Below, piece after piece: positions 51,993 to 60,691 of a DNA stretch of 64,000 nt; the first letter of the stretch is position 1, and each line of letters opens with the position of its first letter. Source of the stretch: CAWKGV01 sp963849305 (lineage in GTDB: Bacteria > Pseudomonadota > Alphaproteobacteria > Acetobacterales > Acetobacteraceae); assembly GCA_963849305.1 (NCBI GenBank), contig CAWKGV010000022.1, positions 310,001 through 374,000 on the forward strand. The letters run 5' to 3'. Under the pieces are notes generated by a model. It saw only the letters and a list, made by a program, of their open reading frames with translations. It did not search any database and was not told where the DNA came from. Both the position numbers and the translations under genes were made by a program.

Positions 51993-53204
51993 CTACCCAT
52001 GAGACGGGACCGGTGGCGTTGAAAACAACGGGTAAATCGGCCGTGCACCCGGCGGACGCAGCCTGGGAGGCGCCACCTCCAGCGTCGGAGACGGGGTATA
52101 ATCGCCTCGCGTGGCGGGATTGCCCGGGTCGCAGATTTGCACGACGTTCCGTAGCGTCTCGTTCCCCTTGCGCTGTTGCAGCTTAAAGAAGCCGAGTTCC
52201 GTGTTGTAGAGGCAGCCGTTGAGGAAGACGAGACTCGTGGCATTGTCCAGGGGATCACCGAATTGCTCGCGCGAGGCGATCAGCAGGCGCCGGTTGCCGT
52301 TCGGCGAAAATGCCCAGATGTCATTGTTGAAGGTATCGGCGAAGTAAATCGTGCCGTCGGGGCCCACCTCCATGCCGTCATTGGCGCCGAGACCGGCGGC
52401 AAAGAGGTCCGCCTTCCCGGCCGAGCCATCCGGCCGGATGGGAATTCGCACCAGCAGCCCACTCCCCGTGGTACCGCCAGGGCCGCCGTCGGTCCCCGCG
52501 TAGAGGAAGCGACCGTCCGGGCTGAGGGCCATGTCGTTAACGCCGATATAGCCGGCCGGTGTACCCTCCTTCGAGTTCCAGGTCCCGCTCTGTTCCGTCC
52601 AGCCGAGCAACGGATCATCCGACCAGACACCGCCGTGGCCGGAATGGTCGAACTTCCATATGACTCCGAGCTCGAGGTCGGTGACGTACACCTCGCCGTG
52701 CTGATCGACCGCGACGTCGTCCGGAAAGCAGATTGCGATACCCATCCCGCGCGTAACAAACGGCGTGACCGCCCCGGTCTGAGGGTTGAACCGGTAGACC
52801 CCGGTGGCGGTATCGGTCGGATCGCGACAATCGGGGTGGTCCGCAGTGAAGAGGTCGACCTTCGTCGCGCGTTTGAAGGCGCCTAGAATGGTGCCGTCGG
52901 TGGGATCCCTTTCGAGTCCGATAAGGTCGCCCTTGAGACCGCCGCCCGGCATGTCGGCGATCTTTCTCTTCGCGCCCGTCGCCGGGTTGAGCTGCCAGAT
53001 CTCGTCGAGCAAGAAGAGCCCGACGTAAAGGCCCCCATGGCCGTCGGTGGTGATGCCCTCGGGCACCCCGGGAACGCCATTGACAATGGGAAACGTAGCG
53101 ACAGTCCGGACTCTGTGAGCCGGCGTACCCTGTGCCGGCGACTCGCGCGGAATCAGGAGCGCGGCCAAGACGAGCACACTGAGAATCGCCGCGAACCGCT
53201 TCAT
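51993..53204 (-). CDS. Secreted SMP-30/NHL-type beta-propeller protein
   Basis: A 403-residue protein with a signal peptide (KRFAAILSVLVLAALLIPRE) and six repeated blade motifs. Examples are VPEGITTDGHGGLYVGLFLL, FPDDVAVDQHGEVYVTDLEL, GVNDMALSPDGRFLYAGTDG and GANDGMEVGPDGTIYFADTF, the pattern of SMP-30/gluconolactonase-like and strictosidine-synthase-like propellers. It is probably periplasmic or extracellular. The D/N pattern suggests a bound calcium, but no lactonase assignment can be made. It stands alone, 83 bases after the RND permease stop on the same strand. Confidence 0.75.
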   Translation of the reverse strand: MKRFAAILSVLVLAALLIPRESPAQGTPAHRVRTVATFPIVNGVPGVPEGITTDGHGGLYVGLFLLDEIWQLNPATGAKRKIADMPGGGLKGDLIGLERDPTDGTILGAFKRATKVDLFTADHPDCRDPTDTATGVYRFNPQTGAVTPFVTRGMGIAICFPDDVAVDQHGEVYVTDLELGVIWKFDHSGHGGVWSDDPLLGWTEQSGTWNSKEGTPAGYIGVNDMALSPDGRFLYAGTDGGPGGTTGSGLLVRIPIRPDGSAGKADLFAAGLGANDGMEVGPDGTIYFADTFNNDIWAFSPNGNRRLLIASREQFGDPLDNATSLVFLNGCLYNTELGFFKLQQRKGNETLRNVVQICDPGNPATRGDYTPSPTLEVAPPRLRPPGARPIYPLFSTPPVPSHG

Positions 53205-53287
53205 GGCTCAGTCCTCCCCGGGGGCTCACCGGCATTGTAGGATGCGAAGCCCTCCGAATCTCACATTAAGTCGAGACTTTATGGGCC

Positions 53288-56200
53288 TCAATCCCCCGTC
53301 GCTCCCATCTTCGCCGCCAGCACCGGCAGTCGGGCCGGTTTCGGGGCCAGCCAGTGCTGGAGCCGGTCGAGATAAAGATAGATCACTGGCGTCGTGTACA
53401 GCGTCAGCACCTGCGACAGCGCCAGCCCGCCCACCATCGCATAGCCGAGCGGTCGCCGCAGTTCCGAGCCGGCGCCGTGCCCCAGCATCAGGGGAACGCC
53501 GGTCAGCATCGCCGCCATGGTGGTCATCAGGATCGGCCGGAATCGCAACAAGCATGCCTGCCGGATTGCCTCTAGCGGCGCCAGGCCGTCGCGCCGCTCG
53601 GCGGTGATGGCGAAGTCCACCATCATGATCCCGTTCTTCTTCACGATCCCGATCAGCAGGATGATGCCGATCAGCGCGATCACCGAAAGGTCGTAGCCCG
53701 CCGCCATCAGCATCAGCAGCGCGCCCACCCCAGCCGAGGGCAGCGTGGAGAGGATGGTGAGCGGTAGGATATAGCTCTCGTAGAGCACGCCGAGGATGAT
53801 ATACACCGTTATCAAGGCCGCCGCGATCAGGTAGGGCTGGCCCGCCAGAGACGACTGGAACGCCTGCGCTGTTCCCTGGAACGTGCCCTGCATCGTGTCG
53901 GGCACGCGCATCTGCGACATGGCCGTGTTGATCGCGTCCACGGCCTGGCCAAGCGAGGCTCCCTTCGCCAGGTTGAAAGAGATCGTCACCGCGGGGAACT
54001 GGCCCTGGTGGCTGATCGACAGCGGCTGCACCGGCGCCGTCGTCCATGTCACGAACGACGACAGCGGCACCACGCGCCCGTTCGCCCCATGCACGTATAG
54101 CTTGCTCAGCGTGTTCACGTCGGCCGCTAGGCCGGGCATCACCTCAAGGATCAGGTGATAGGAGTTGATCTGCGTGAAATACTGGGTGATTTGGCGCTGG
54201 CCGAACGCGTCGTACAGCGTGTCGTCGATCGCCTGGGGCTGGATGTCGAACCGCGCCGCCCGGTCGCGGTCGATGGTCAGCGTCGTGGTCGTGCCCGACA
54301 TTTGCTGGTCGGTCGTCACGTCGCGCAGCAGTTTCACGTGCTGGAGCCGGTCCAGCACCTTGGGCGCCCACTGATAGAGTTCAGCCAGATCCGCGTCTTG
54401 CAGCGTGTATTGATACTCGGTCTTGGACAGGCGCCCGCCCATCCGAATGTCCTGCGCGGCTTGCAGGAATAGTTGGCCGCCTTGCACCTTCGCGAGCTTT
54501 GGGCGGATCCGGTTGATGAAGTCCTGCGCCGAGCCGCCCACGCGCTGGTCCCACGGCTTGAGCGAGATATAGACGCGCCCGTTGTTCATCGTCTGGCCGG
54601 AGTCGACATGCGCGCTGTAAGTCGCCACGTCCGGGTCGGCGGCGATCACCGCGTCAAGTTTGGCCTGGATGCGCGACATCTCCTTGAATGAGACGTCCTG
54701 CGCCCCCTCGGTCACGCCCATCACGATGCCGGTGTCCTGCGCCGGAAAGAAGCCCTTCGGGATGTCGATATAGAGGAACACCGTCAGCGCGACGGTGGCA
54801 AGGAACGTCAGAAGCGTGATGAACCGGTGCCGCAGGGCCACGTCCAGCGTGCGCCGGTAGAACGCGAGCACCCCATCGAACATCGCCTCAACCGCACGGT
54901 ACAGCCAGCCATGCCCGCCAGAGTGATGGCGCAGGAAGCGCGAGCACATCATCGGCGTGAGCGTGAGCGAAACGACGGCTGAGAGCAGCACCGCGACCGC
55001 CACGGTCATGGCGAACTCGCGAAACAGCCGCCCGACGATGCCGCCCATCAGCAGCAGCGGGATGAACACCGCGACCAGCGAGAAGCTGATCGAGACGATG
55101 GTGAAGCCGATCTCCCCGGCGCCCTTCAGCGCCGCCTCCATTGGCTTCATGCCATGCTCGATGTGGCGATAGACGTTCTCCAGCATCACGATGGCGTCGT
55201 CCACGACGAACCCGACCGCGATGGTCAGCGCCATCAGCGAGAGGTTGTCGAGGCTGTAGCCCAGCACGAACATCGCGGCGCAAGTGCAGATCAGCGCCAC
55301 CGGCACGGTGATGGCCGGGATCACCGTGGCCCAGAGGCTGCGCAGGAATAGGAAGATCACCATCACCACCAGGCAGACCGACAGGAACAAGGTGAACTGC
55401 ACGTCGGCCACCGAGGCGCGGATCGTGAGCGTCCGGTCCATCATCAGGTTGACATGGACCGAGGGCGGGATCGACGCCTCCAGCCGCGGCAGCTGCGCTT
55501 TGATGCGCTCCACCGTGTCGATCACGTTGGCGCCCGGCTGCTTGAAGACCGCCAGGATGATGCCGCGCTTGCCGCCCTGCCAGGCCCCCTGGGTATTGTT
55601 CTCCGGCCCGTCCACCGCCCGGCCGATATCGCGCACCCGCACCGGGGCGCCATTGCGATAGGCCAGCACGACGTTGTCGTACTCGGCCGCCTTGGTGAGC
55701 TGGTCGTTGTCGTAGATCGTGTAGGCGCGATGCTCCGCCTCGATGGTGCCCTTGGGCTCGTCCACCGTGGCGTTTATCAAAGCGTGACGCACGTCCTCCA
55801 GCGTCATGCCCATCGCGGCGAGCTTGGCGGGATCGACCTGCACGCGGACCGCGCGCTTCTGCTCGCCGCCAATATAAACCCGCGCCACGCCGGCGATCTG
55901 CGAAATCTGCTGACTCAGGATGTTGTCGGCGTAGTCGTCCGCCTCGATCAGCGGCACGGTGTCGGATTGCACGGTCAGGATCATGATCGGGCTGTCCGAA
56001 GGGTTCACCTTCCAGTAGTTGGGCGCGGAAGGCAGGTCCTTCGGCAGCTGGCCGCTGGCGCCGTTGATCGCCGCCTGTACGTCGCCGGCGGCTGCGTCGA
56101 TGTTGCGGTCGAGGTCGAATTGGATGGTGATCTGCGTCTGCCCCAGGAGGCTCACCGACGTCATCTGCGCGACGCCGGGGATCCGGGCGAGATTATGCTC

Positions 56201-56401
56201 CAGCGGCTGCGCTACCGTGCTCGCCATGGTCTCAGGGCTGGCGCCGGGGAAATTGGCGTTCACCATGATGGTTGGGAAATCGATGCGCGGCAGGGGCGCG
56301 ACCGGCAGGAACGGGTAAGCGGCGAGTCCCACCAGAACCAGGGCGGCGATCAGCAGCGAGGTACCGATCGGGCGGCGGATGAACGGCGTGGAGATGCTCA
56401 T
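53288..56401 (-). CDS. RND efflux permease (MdtB/MdtC/MuxB-like)
   Basis: A 1037-residue HAE-1-type RND transporter. It begins MSISTPFIRRPIGTSLLIAA, the family N-terminus, and has 12 membrane helices in two repeats. Helix 4 contains VGFVVDDAIVMLENV with the two aspartates of proton relay, and the second half has LIGIVKKNGIMMVDFAI with the conserved lysine in helix 10. The porter loops have RRIxPKL-like and TEYQYTLQDADLAELYQWAP features of the Mdt/Mux type. MdtABC systems have two permeases; here there is one. An upstream ATG at 56422 is also in frame. It lies 26 bases after the adaptor gene. Confidence 0.92.
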   Translation of the reverse strand: MSISTPFIRRPIGTSLLIAALVLVGLAAYPFLPVAPLPRIDFPTIMVNANFPGASPETMASTVAQPLEHNLARIPGVAQMTSVSLLGQTQITIQFDLDRNIDAAAGDVQAAINGASGQLPKDLPSAPNYWKVNPSDSPIMILTVQSDTVPLIEADDYADNILSQQISQIAGVARVYIGGEQKRAVRVQVDPAKLAAMGMTLEDVRHALINATVDEPKGTIEAEHRAYTIYDNDQLTKAAEYDNVVLAYRNGAPVRVRDIGRAVDGPENNTQGAWQGGKRGIILAVFKQPGANVIDTVERIKAQLPRLEASIPPSVHVNLMMDRTLTIRASVADVQFTLFLSVCLVVMVIFLFLRSLWATVIPAITVPVALICTCAAMFVLGYSLDNLSLMALTIAVGFVVDDAIVMLENVYRHIEHGMKPMEAALKGAGEIGFTIVSISFSLVAVFIPLLLMGGIVGRLFREFAMTVAVAVLLSAVVSLTLTPMMCSRFLRHHSGGHGWLYRAVEAMFDGVLAFYRRTLDVALRHRFITLLTFLATVALTVFLYIDIPKGFFPAQDTGIVMGVTEGAQDVSFKEMSRIQAKLDAVIAADPDVATYSAHVDSGQTMNNGRVYISLKPWDQRVGGSAQDFINRIRPKLAKVQGGQLFLQAAQDIRMGGRLSKTEYQYTLQDADLAELYQWAPKVLDRLQHVKLLRDVTTDQQMSGTTTTLTIDRDRAARFDIQPQAIDDTLYDAFGQRQITQYFTQINSYHLILEVMPGLAADVNTLSKLYVHGANGRVVPLSSFVTWTTAPVQPLSISHQGQFPAVTISFNLAKGASLGQAVDAINTAMSQMRVPDTMQGTFQGTAQAFQSSLAGQPYLIAAALITVYIILGVLYESYILPLTILSTLPSAGVGALLMLMAAGYDLSVIALIGIILLIGIVKKNGIMMVDFAITAERRDGLAPLEAIRQACLLRFRPILMTTMAAMLTGVPLMLGHGAGSELRRPLGYAMVGGLALSQVLTLYTTPVIYLYLDRLQHWLAPKPARLPVLAAKMGATGD

Positions 56402-56427
56402 CGGCGCGGTCTCTCTCCCCATCCCGG

Positions 56428-57669
56428 TCAGATGTTCGGCGCCGGCGTCGGCTGCTGCTCGGACGTGTTCGCGGCGACCCTCGTTCCGTCCTGCAAGCGG
56501 GACTGTCCCCCCGTCACCACTACGGCACTGTCCGAAAGTCCCTGCGCGATGACCGCGACTTGGCCGTCATCCGCCTCCGTCGCCACGGCCCGGCGCGCGA
56601 CTGTGGAATTTGGCTTCACCACGTAAACATAGAGCCCGCTCGGCCCGTGCTGGACGGCGATCGATGGCACGATCAGCACATTCTTCTCGGTATCGACCAG
56701 TAGCCGGGCATTGACGAACTGCCCCGGCCAAAGCCGGTCTTGCGTATTGGGGAAGACCGCCTTGAGTTTGATCGTCCCGGTGCTCTGGTCGATCGCGTTG
56801 TCCAGCGTGACCAGCTCACCGCGCCCCAATCCCGTCTTGCCGTCGGAGGCGAAGGTCGCGACGGGCAGCTTGCGCTGAACCATCGCCGCGCCGATGCGCG
56901 GCAGGTCCTCCTGCGGCAAAGTGAAGATCACGGCGATCGGGTGGATCTGCGTGATGGTCACGATCCCGCCCGCGTCATTGGCGTGGATCAGGTTGCCCGG
57001 GTCCACCTGGCGTAGCCCCACGCGCCCGCCGATTGGGGAAGTTATGTAACAATAGCTCAAGTTGAGCTGCGCTGCCTCGACCGTCGCCGTGTCGCCGGCG
57101 ATCGCCGCGGTGAGCTGGGCCACCGATGCCTGCTGCTGGTCCACCTGCTGATGGGATGCGTAATCCTGCTTCGCGAGCGAGGTGTACCGGGCGAGGTCGC
57201 GCTTGGCATTGGCGAGCTGCGCCTCGTCCTGCTGGCGTTTCGCCATCGCCTGGTCAAGCACTGCCTGGTAGGGGCGCGGGTCGATCACCGCGATCACATC
57301 GCCTTTCTTGACCTCCTGGCCTTCGGCGACCGGCACTTGCATGAGCGTGCCATCCACCCGGGCGCGGACCAGCACGGAGTTGAATGCCTGAACGGTTCCA
57401 AGCCCGGTCAGGTAGACCGGAAAATCCTGGCGCTCGGCGTGTGCGACCGTGACCGGCACGGAAGCGGCCGGCGTGGCGGGTTGCGGCGCCTGCGCTGCCG
57501 AGCGTTGCGCCAGCGAAAGACCGCCTCCGACCGCAACGGCTAGAAGCAGGCCGATAATGACCCCGATTAGCCGAGACGACCCTCGGCTCTGCCCCTTGGA
57601 CAACCCTTTCCAGCCTTTCCCTTGACCTTGAACAAGCGTCGATGGCTTGTGATACGCGTTTTGGCGCAT
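56428..57669 (-). CDS. RND efflux periplasmic adaptor (MdtA-like)
   Basis: A 413-residue membrane-fusion protein. A basic N-terminus, one membrane anchor (RLIGVIIGLLLAVAVGGGLS), the lipoyl half-motif VLVRARVDGTLMQVPVAEGQ then EVKKGDVIAVIDPRPYQAVL, a helical hairpin rich in Gln (AKRQQDEAQLANAKRDLARY), the second lipoyl half (SYCYITSPIGGRVGLRQVDP) and beta-barrel domains (GQFVNARLLVD). It bridges the permease to an outer-membrane channel, for which no gene is present nearby. The ATG at 57669 was chosen over 57678 because both lie in a weak site. Confidence 0.92.
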   Translation of the reverse strand: MRQNAYHKPSTLVQGQGKGWKGLSKGQSRGSSRLIGVIIGLLLAVAVGGGLSLAQRSAAQAPQPATPAASVPVTVAHAERQDFPVYLTGLGTVQAFNSVLVRARVDGTLMQVPVAEGQEVKKGDVIAVIDPRPYQAVLDQAMAKRQQDEAQLANAKRDLARYTSLAKQDYASHQQVDQQQASVAQLTAAIAGDTATVEAAQLNLSYCYITSPIGGRVGLRQVDPGNLIHANDAGGIVTITQIHPIAVIFTLPQEDLPRIGAAMVQRKLPVATFASDGKTGLGRGELVTLDNAIDQSTGTIKLKAVFPNTQDRLWPGQFVNARLLVDTEKNVLIVPSIAVQHGPSGLYVYVVKPNSTVARRAVATEADDGQVAVIAQGLSDSAVVVTGGQSRLQDGTRVAANTSEQQPTPAPNI

Positions 57670-57759
57670 TGTCCGCAAACTGGGCCGCCCGCGCCACCGT
57701 CAAATGCCGGAGCCGCACCTGCGAGGCAAGCGGCCGTTACAAGCTGAAATATGACCTGG

Positions 57760-58341
57760 TTACGGTTCGGCGACGCCCAAGGCGCGGCGGAAGCGGTCGG
57801 CGAGGTGGGCGCCGTCGCGCGGCGGCAGATGGCGCGGCACGTCGGCGGGCGAGATCTTCACCACCGCGAATAGCGGCTCGGCCCGAAGGCGCGGGCGCAG
57901 CGCCTCGACCTCCGCCATGCCGCGCGCGGTCGTGGTCGCGGTCCATCCGCAGGCGGCTGCGACCGCGGCTAGATCGGTGCCGAGGCCGGTATGGCTGCCT
58001 TGAGCCCCGGTTTCGCCGTATCGCGCATTGTCCAGCACGGCGATGGACAGGTTGCTGGCCTTGGCGCCGGCGATGGTGGCGAGCGCGCCCAGGCCCATCA
58101 GCATCTCTCCGTCGCCGGTCAGGACCAGGACGCGGCGGCGAGGCTGAGCGAGCGCGAGGCCAAGCCCGACCATCGCCGCCCCGCCCATCGCACCCCAGAG
58201 ATAGAAATTGAGCGGCCGGTCGCCCGCCGCGCCGGCATCATAGGTCGCGGCGCCGAGCCCGGTCACCACCAGCAGATCGCCCGGCTCCCGCAGGAGCGTG
58301 GCGGTGACGGCGCGGCGGTCCAGCGTGCCTTCGCTGCTCAT
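57760..58341 (-). CDS. ThDP-dependent decarboxylase, beta (PP) subunit
   Basis: A 193-residue protein carrying only the pyrophosphate domain of a thiamine diphosphate enzyme. The ThDP motif is LTGDGEMLMGLGALATIAGA ending NLSIAVLDNARYGETG (GDG to N spacing about 27), with NFYLWGAMGGAAMVGLGLAL before it. It matches the C-terminal subunit of phosphonopyruvate/sulfopyruvate decarboxylases (ComE-like). Its ATG at 58341 overlaps the alpha-subunit stop (ATGA). No other coenzyme M or phosphonate genes are here, so the substrate is undecided. Confidence 0.85.
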   Translation of the reverse strand: MSSEGTLDRRAVTATLLREPGDLLVVTGLGAATYDAGAAGDRPLNFYLWGAMGGAAMVGLGLALAQPRRRVLVLTGDGEMLMGLGALATIAGAKASNLSIAVLDNARYGETGAQGSHTGLGTDLAAVAAACGWTATTTARGMAEVEALRPRLRAEPLFAVVKISPADVPRHLPPRDGAHLADRFRRALGVAEP

Positions 58342-58856
58342 GGCACGAACGCCTTGGCGCCGATCAGCCGCTGGCCGAACAAGACGGCGACCGGCACCCG
58401 GCTATCAAAGGCCAGCGCCGCCGACGCCGCCACCACCTCCGCCGCATCGTAGGCTTGGTCGGCGCGGCGCACATGCACCCCGGAGGCCGCCAGCACGGCT
58501 GGCGTGGCGGCGCCCATCGGCACTTGCCACGGGTTGAACTCCCCCCACTCGCCGCGCATGGTGACGAGGGCCAGGAACGGCATTCGGCAGTTCGCCGGCA
58601 GCGACAGCATGTTGATGCAGTTCCCGACGCCGGAGGATTGCGTGAGCAGCACCGCGCGCTGGCCGCCGAGCCAGGCGCCTGCCGCAAGCGCGACGCCCTC
58701 TTCCTCGGTGGTGAGCACGACGGCGCGCATGTCGGGGTCGGCGTGCGCGGCCGCGATCAGGTGCGCGTGCCCCGCATCGGGGACGTAGCCCACCTGTGCG
58801 ATGCGGGCCGCTTTAAGCGCCGCGAAGACCTCCGCTTGCCATGACTGCCGGTCCAT
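58338..58856 (-). CDS. ThDP-dependent decarboxylase, alpha (PYR) subunit
   Basis: A 172-residue protein holding the pyrimidine domain: QVGYVPDAGHAHLIAAAHAD, then the catalytic Glu in VVLTTEEEGVALAAGAWLGG, and LLTQSSGVGNCINMLSLPAN. This is the N-terminal half of phosphonopyruvate or sulfopyruvate decarboxylases (ComD-like), here a separate gene. The active site forms between it and the PP subunit encoded next. The start ATG at 58856 (MDRQSWQAEVFAALK) is preferred over an upstream in-frame start with no similarity. Confidence 0.85.
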   Translation of the reverse strand: MDRQSWQAEVFAALKAARIAQVGYVPDAGHAHLIAAAHADPDMRAVVLTTEEEGVALAAGAWLGGQRAVLLTQSSGVGNCINMLSLPANCRMPFLALVTMRGEWGEFNPWQVPMGAATPAVLAASGVHVRRADQAYDAAEVVAASAALAFDSRVPVAVLFGQRLIGAKAFVP

Positions 58857-59055
58857 GCCGCGTTCCCTTGTCGTCGACAGGGTGCCCGTTCCGCACCGAC
58901 ACGGCAAACCCGCCACTCACGGAACGCGCGCATGCGGGCTTTCGCAACGGCGATTAAACGGCCACAGGCGGCGTCGGCTCCCACGGCCAGCCCCCGGCGG
59001 CGCCGCAGGCAGCGGCCAGGTGGCTATCGCCTGATTGAGACCGTCTCGCCTGTGT

Positions 59056-60135
59056 TTACTTCTGGCGCTTCGAAGGGAACGTCGTGTCAATCCGGTCGCA
59101 AGGATGAGTGCGGCGAGGATCTCGCCCACTGCTCCGGGGCGGGCGCAAAGCGAGGGCCTGCTCCCCCGCTGCGATCAATGCCTTTGCGTGGTGTAAGCGA
59201 CGCGGTCCATGAGCGGTCAGCCGAGCAGCCTTCAGCAAGCACGCCAATGCCTCGTAAAACGCTAAGCTCTGTCGGGCCATCGGGACCGCTGTCTGATAGG
59301 TTTGCGCAAACCTCCGGGCTGTCTGGGTTACCGCTTCGCGTCGCTCGGGGTCGCGAGCGGCGAGATGGTGGAGCGAGGCCATGAACCTGCCAGCATCCTC
59401 CCCGCAGTCGCCCACTCTCCATGCGTCCCAATCAATAACAGTAGTCGTCTCTGCCGTGAGATACACGTGGGTAACGCCGAAGTCACCATGCACTAGATGG
59501 GGCGGCGCAGGCCAGGGCGGTTGCGCCTCCACGAGTGCGGCGAGCAGATGGCGGGCTTCTCGGCCGAGCGCGGGCGCGTTAGCGCCTAGCGCGTCCGCCC
59601 AGCGACAAGCCTTCGTCAGCGGATCGCGTGGCCGGTGCGCGGCGGTCAGGGGCGCCGTCGCGGCGTGAAGGGCTGCGAGCCAGTACGCCGTCCTTTCCCC
59701 GATCCCGCCCTGGCCACGCCGCAGCGCCGCCTTAGCGGTCTCGCCAGAAGCTTCCTCCAGGAGGAGGAGGCGGAGCGTGGGCATGTAGGCGATGGGGGCG
59801 GCGACTTGCATCAGCCGGCTGAGGCCGAGCCCTCTGCTGCGTAGCACCGAGAGCGTCGTCGCGACATCACTGCGGTCGCGCGCATAGACCTTTGCGATGA
59901 AGGTAGTGTCTTCCTCGCCCCGACGGATGACGTATCGCAGCGTCCAGCGGCTACCCGGATGCCCTCGCAACACCGTCACCGCCTGCACGTTCAGCGGTCC
60001 CTTGCTGCAGGCCATCCAGGATTTTTGCCCGCCCACCAGTGCGGCCCCCAAGAGCCTCGCCGCCTCAGGGAGCCAGGTGAGACGGCTCAGCTGGGGAATC
60101 GCTGCATCAAAGGCAGGTACACCGCTGGATTTCAT
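59056..60135 (-). CDS. Divergent aminoglycoside-phosphotransferase-fold kinase
   Basis: A 359-residue protein with the APH/choline-kinase fold. The catalytic loop reads PHLVHGDFGVTHVYL. His, Gly and Asp of the Brenner motif are present, but the magnesium-binding Asn expected four residues after the Asp side is His. The second metal motif TTVIDWDAWRVGD, corresponding to the DFG-like aspartate, is intact. The N-lobe has FIAKVYARDRSDVATTLSVL, with a probable ATP lysine. The substrate is unknown. It is the last gene of a minus-strand operon with an amphi-Trp protein and a COG5610-like protein; a decayed duplicate of its C-terminal part lies directly upstream. Confidence 0.75.
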   Translation of the reverse strand: MKSSGVPAFDAAIPQLSRLTWLPEAARLLGAALVGGQKSWMACSKGPLNVQAVTVLRGHPGSRWTLRYVIRRGEEDTTFIAKVYARDRSDVATTLSVLRSRGLGLSRLMQVAAPIAYMPTLRLLLLEEASGETAKAALRRGQGGIGERTAYWLAALHAATAPLTAAHRPRDPLTKACRWADALGANAPALGREARHLLAALVEAQPPWPAPPHLVHGDFGVTHVYLTAETTTVIDWDAWRVGDCGEDAGRFMASLHHLAARDPERREAVTQTARRFAQTYQTAVPMARQSLAFYEALACLLKAARLTAHGPRRLHHAKALIAAGEQALALRPPRSSGRDPRRTHPCDRIDTTFPSKRQK

Positions 60136-60189
60136 AGCCCCGCCGCTCGTCTACAACTCTCAATTTGCCCGGGGATACCCTGCTGCCCC

Positions 60190-60345
60190 GCTCCCTGCCG
60201 CGAGCAGTGCCTCCGCGCTGAGGAAGCGATGCGATACCCCATTGGCATCAGCCGACCGGACGTCCGTAGACGCGCTATGCTTCGCGTCACGCTACGTCCG
60301 GCCATCGGGAATACTGCCTGATAGGTCCGGGCTGTCTGAGTCACC
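60190..60345 (-). pseudogene. Degenerate second copy of the kinase C-terminal region
   Basis: The DNA CAGACAGCCCGGA and CCTATCAGNCAGNNNTCCCGATGG recurs here and within the kinase gene at about 59270-59335 on the same strand, minus an 11-base insertion. Downstream, CATCGCTTCCTCAGCGCGGAGGCACTGCTCGCGGC lines up with the kinase's GTCGCTTACACCACGC region, so RRLHHAKALIAAGEQ matches HRFLSAEALLAAGSG. The copy is in broken frames and has no N-terminal part. It suggests that a paralogue was lost between the amphi-Trp gene and the present kinase. Confidence 0.6.
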
Positions 60346-60668
60346 GCGCCGTGGCGCTCGGTTCCTCGGGCTCCTGCACCCCAGCAACGATTTCCAGCTG
60401 CTCCTCGGACACGGGGGTCTCCCAGCGTAGTGCCCAGCGCAGGAAGGTATGTCGACCCTCCTCCCCGGCCTCCAGCTCCAGATCAATCGTGTCCGCCCGT
60501 ACGCAGCGCGACTAACTCCATCCCGCTCCGGATGGTCACCCCGCCCTTGCGTAGTGCGTTCGCCAGCGTCTCGATGTGGGCCGCTGTCTGTTCAACCTCC
60601 ATGGACGCGCGGGCACGTATCGTCCGCCCTTGTTCCCGCCGTTCCCGATGGCTATGACCATGTGTCAT
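60341..60668 (-). pseudogene. Amphi-Trp domain protein, frameshifted
   Basis: From the ATG at 60668 the frame gives MTHGHSHRERREQGRTIRAR then ASMEVEQTAAHIETLANALR, followed by KGGVTIRSGMELVALRT, and stops at 60483. The next frame continues ADTIDLELEAGEEGRHTFLR then WALRWETPVSEEQLEIVAGV, ending at 60341. Removing one G from the GGG at about 60499 joins them into a protein of about 108 residues. The joined sequence has the helix, LANALR, two hydrophobic beta strands and terminal LRW pattern of amphi-Trp domains, whose function is unknown. It lies 23 bases after the COG5610-like gene, so it is the middle gene of this operon. Confidence 0.7.
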
Positions 60669-60691
60669 GATATTTTCCCTTTTCGAGTTGA

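Noticed and set aside
53288..57669. A complete tripartite efflux operon
   Set aside because: Adaptor and one permease are present, but no outer-membrane channel gene and no second permease are in the neighbourhood.
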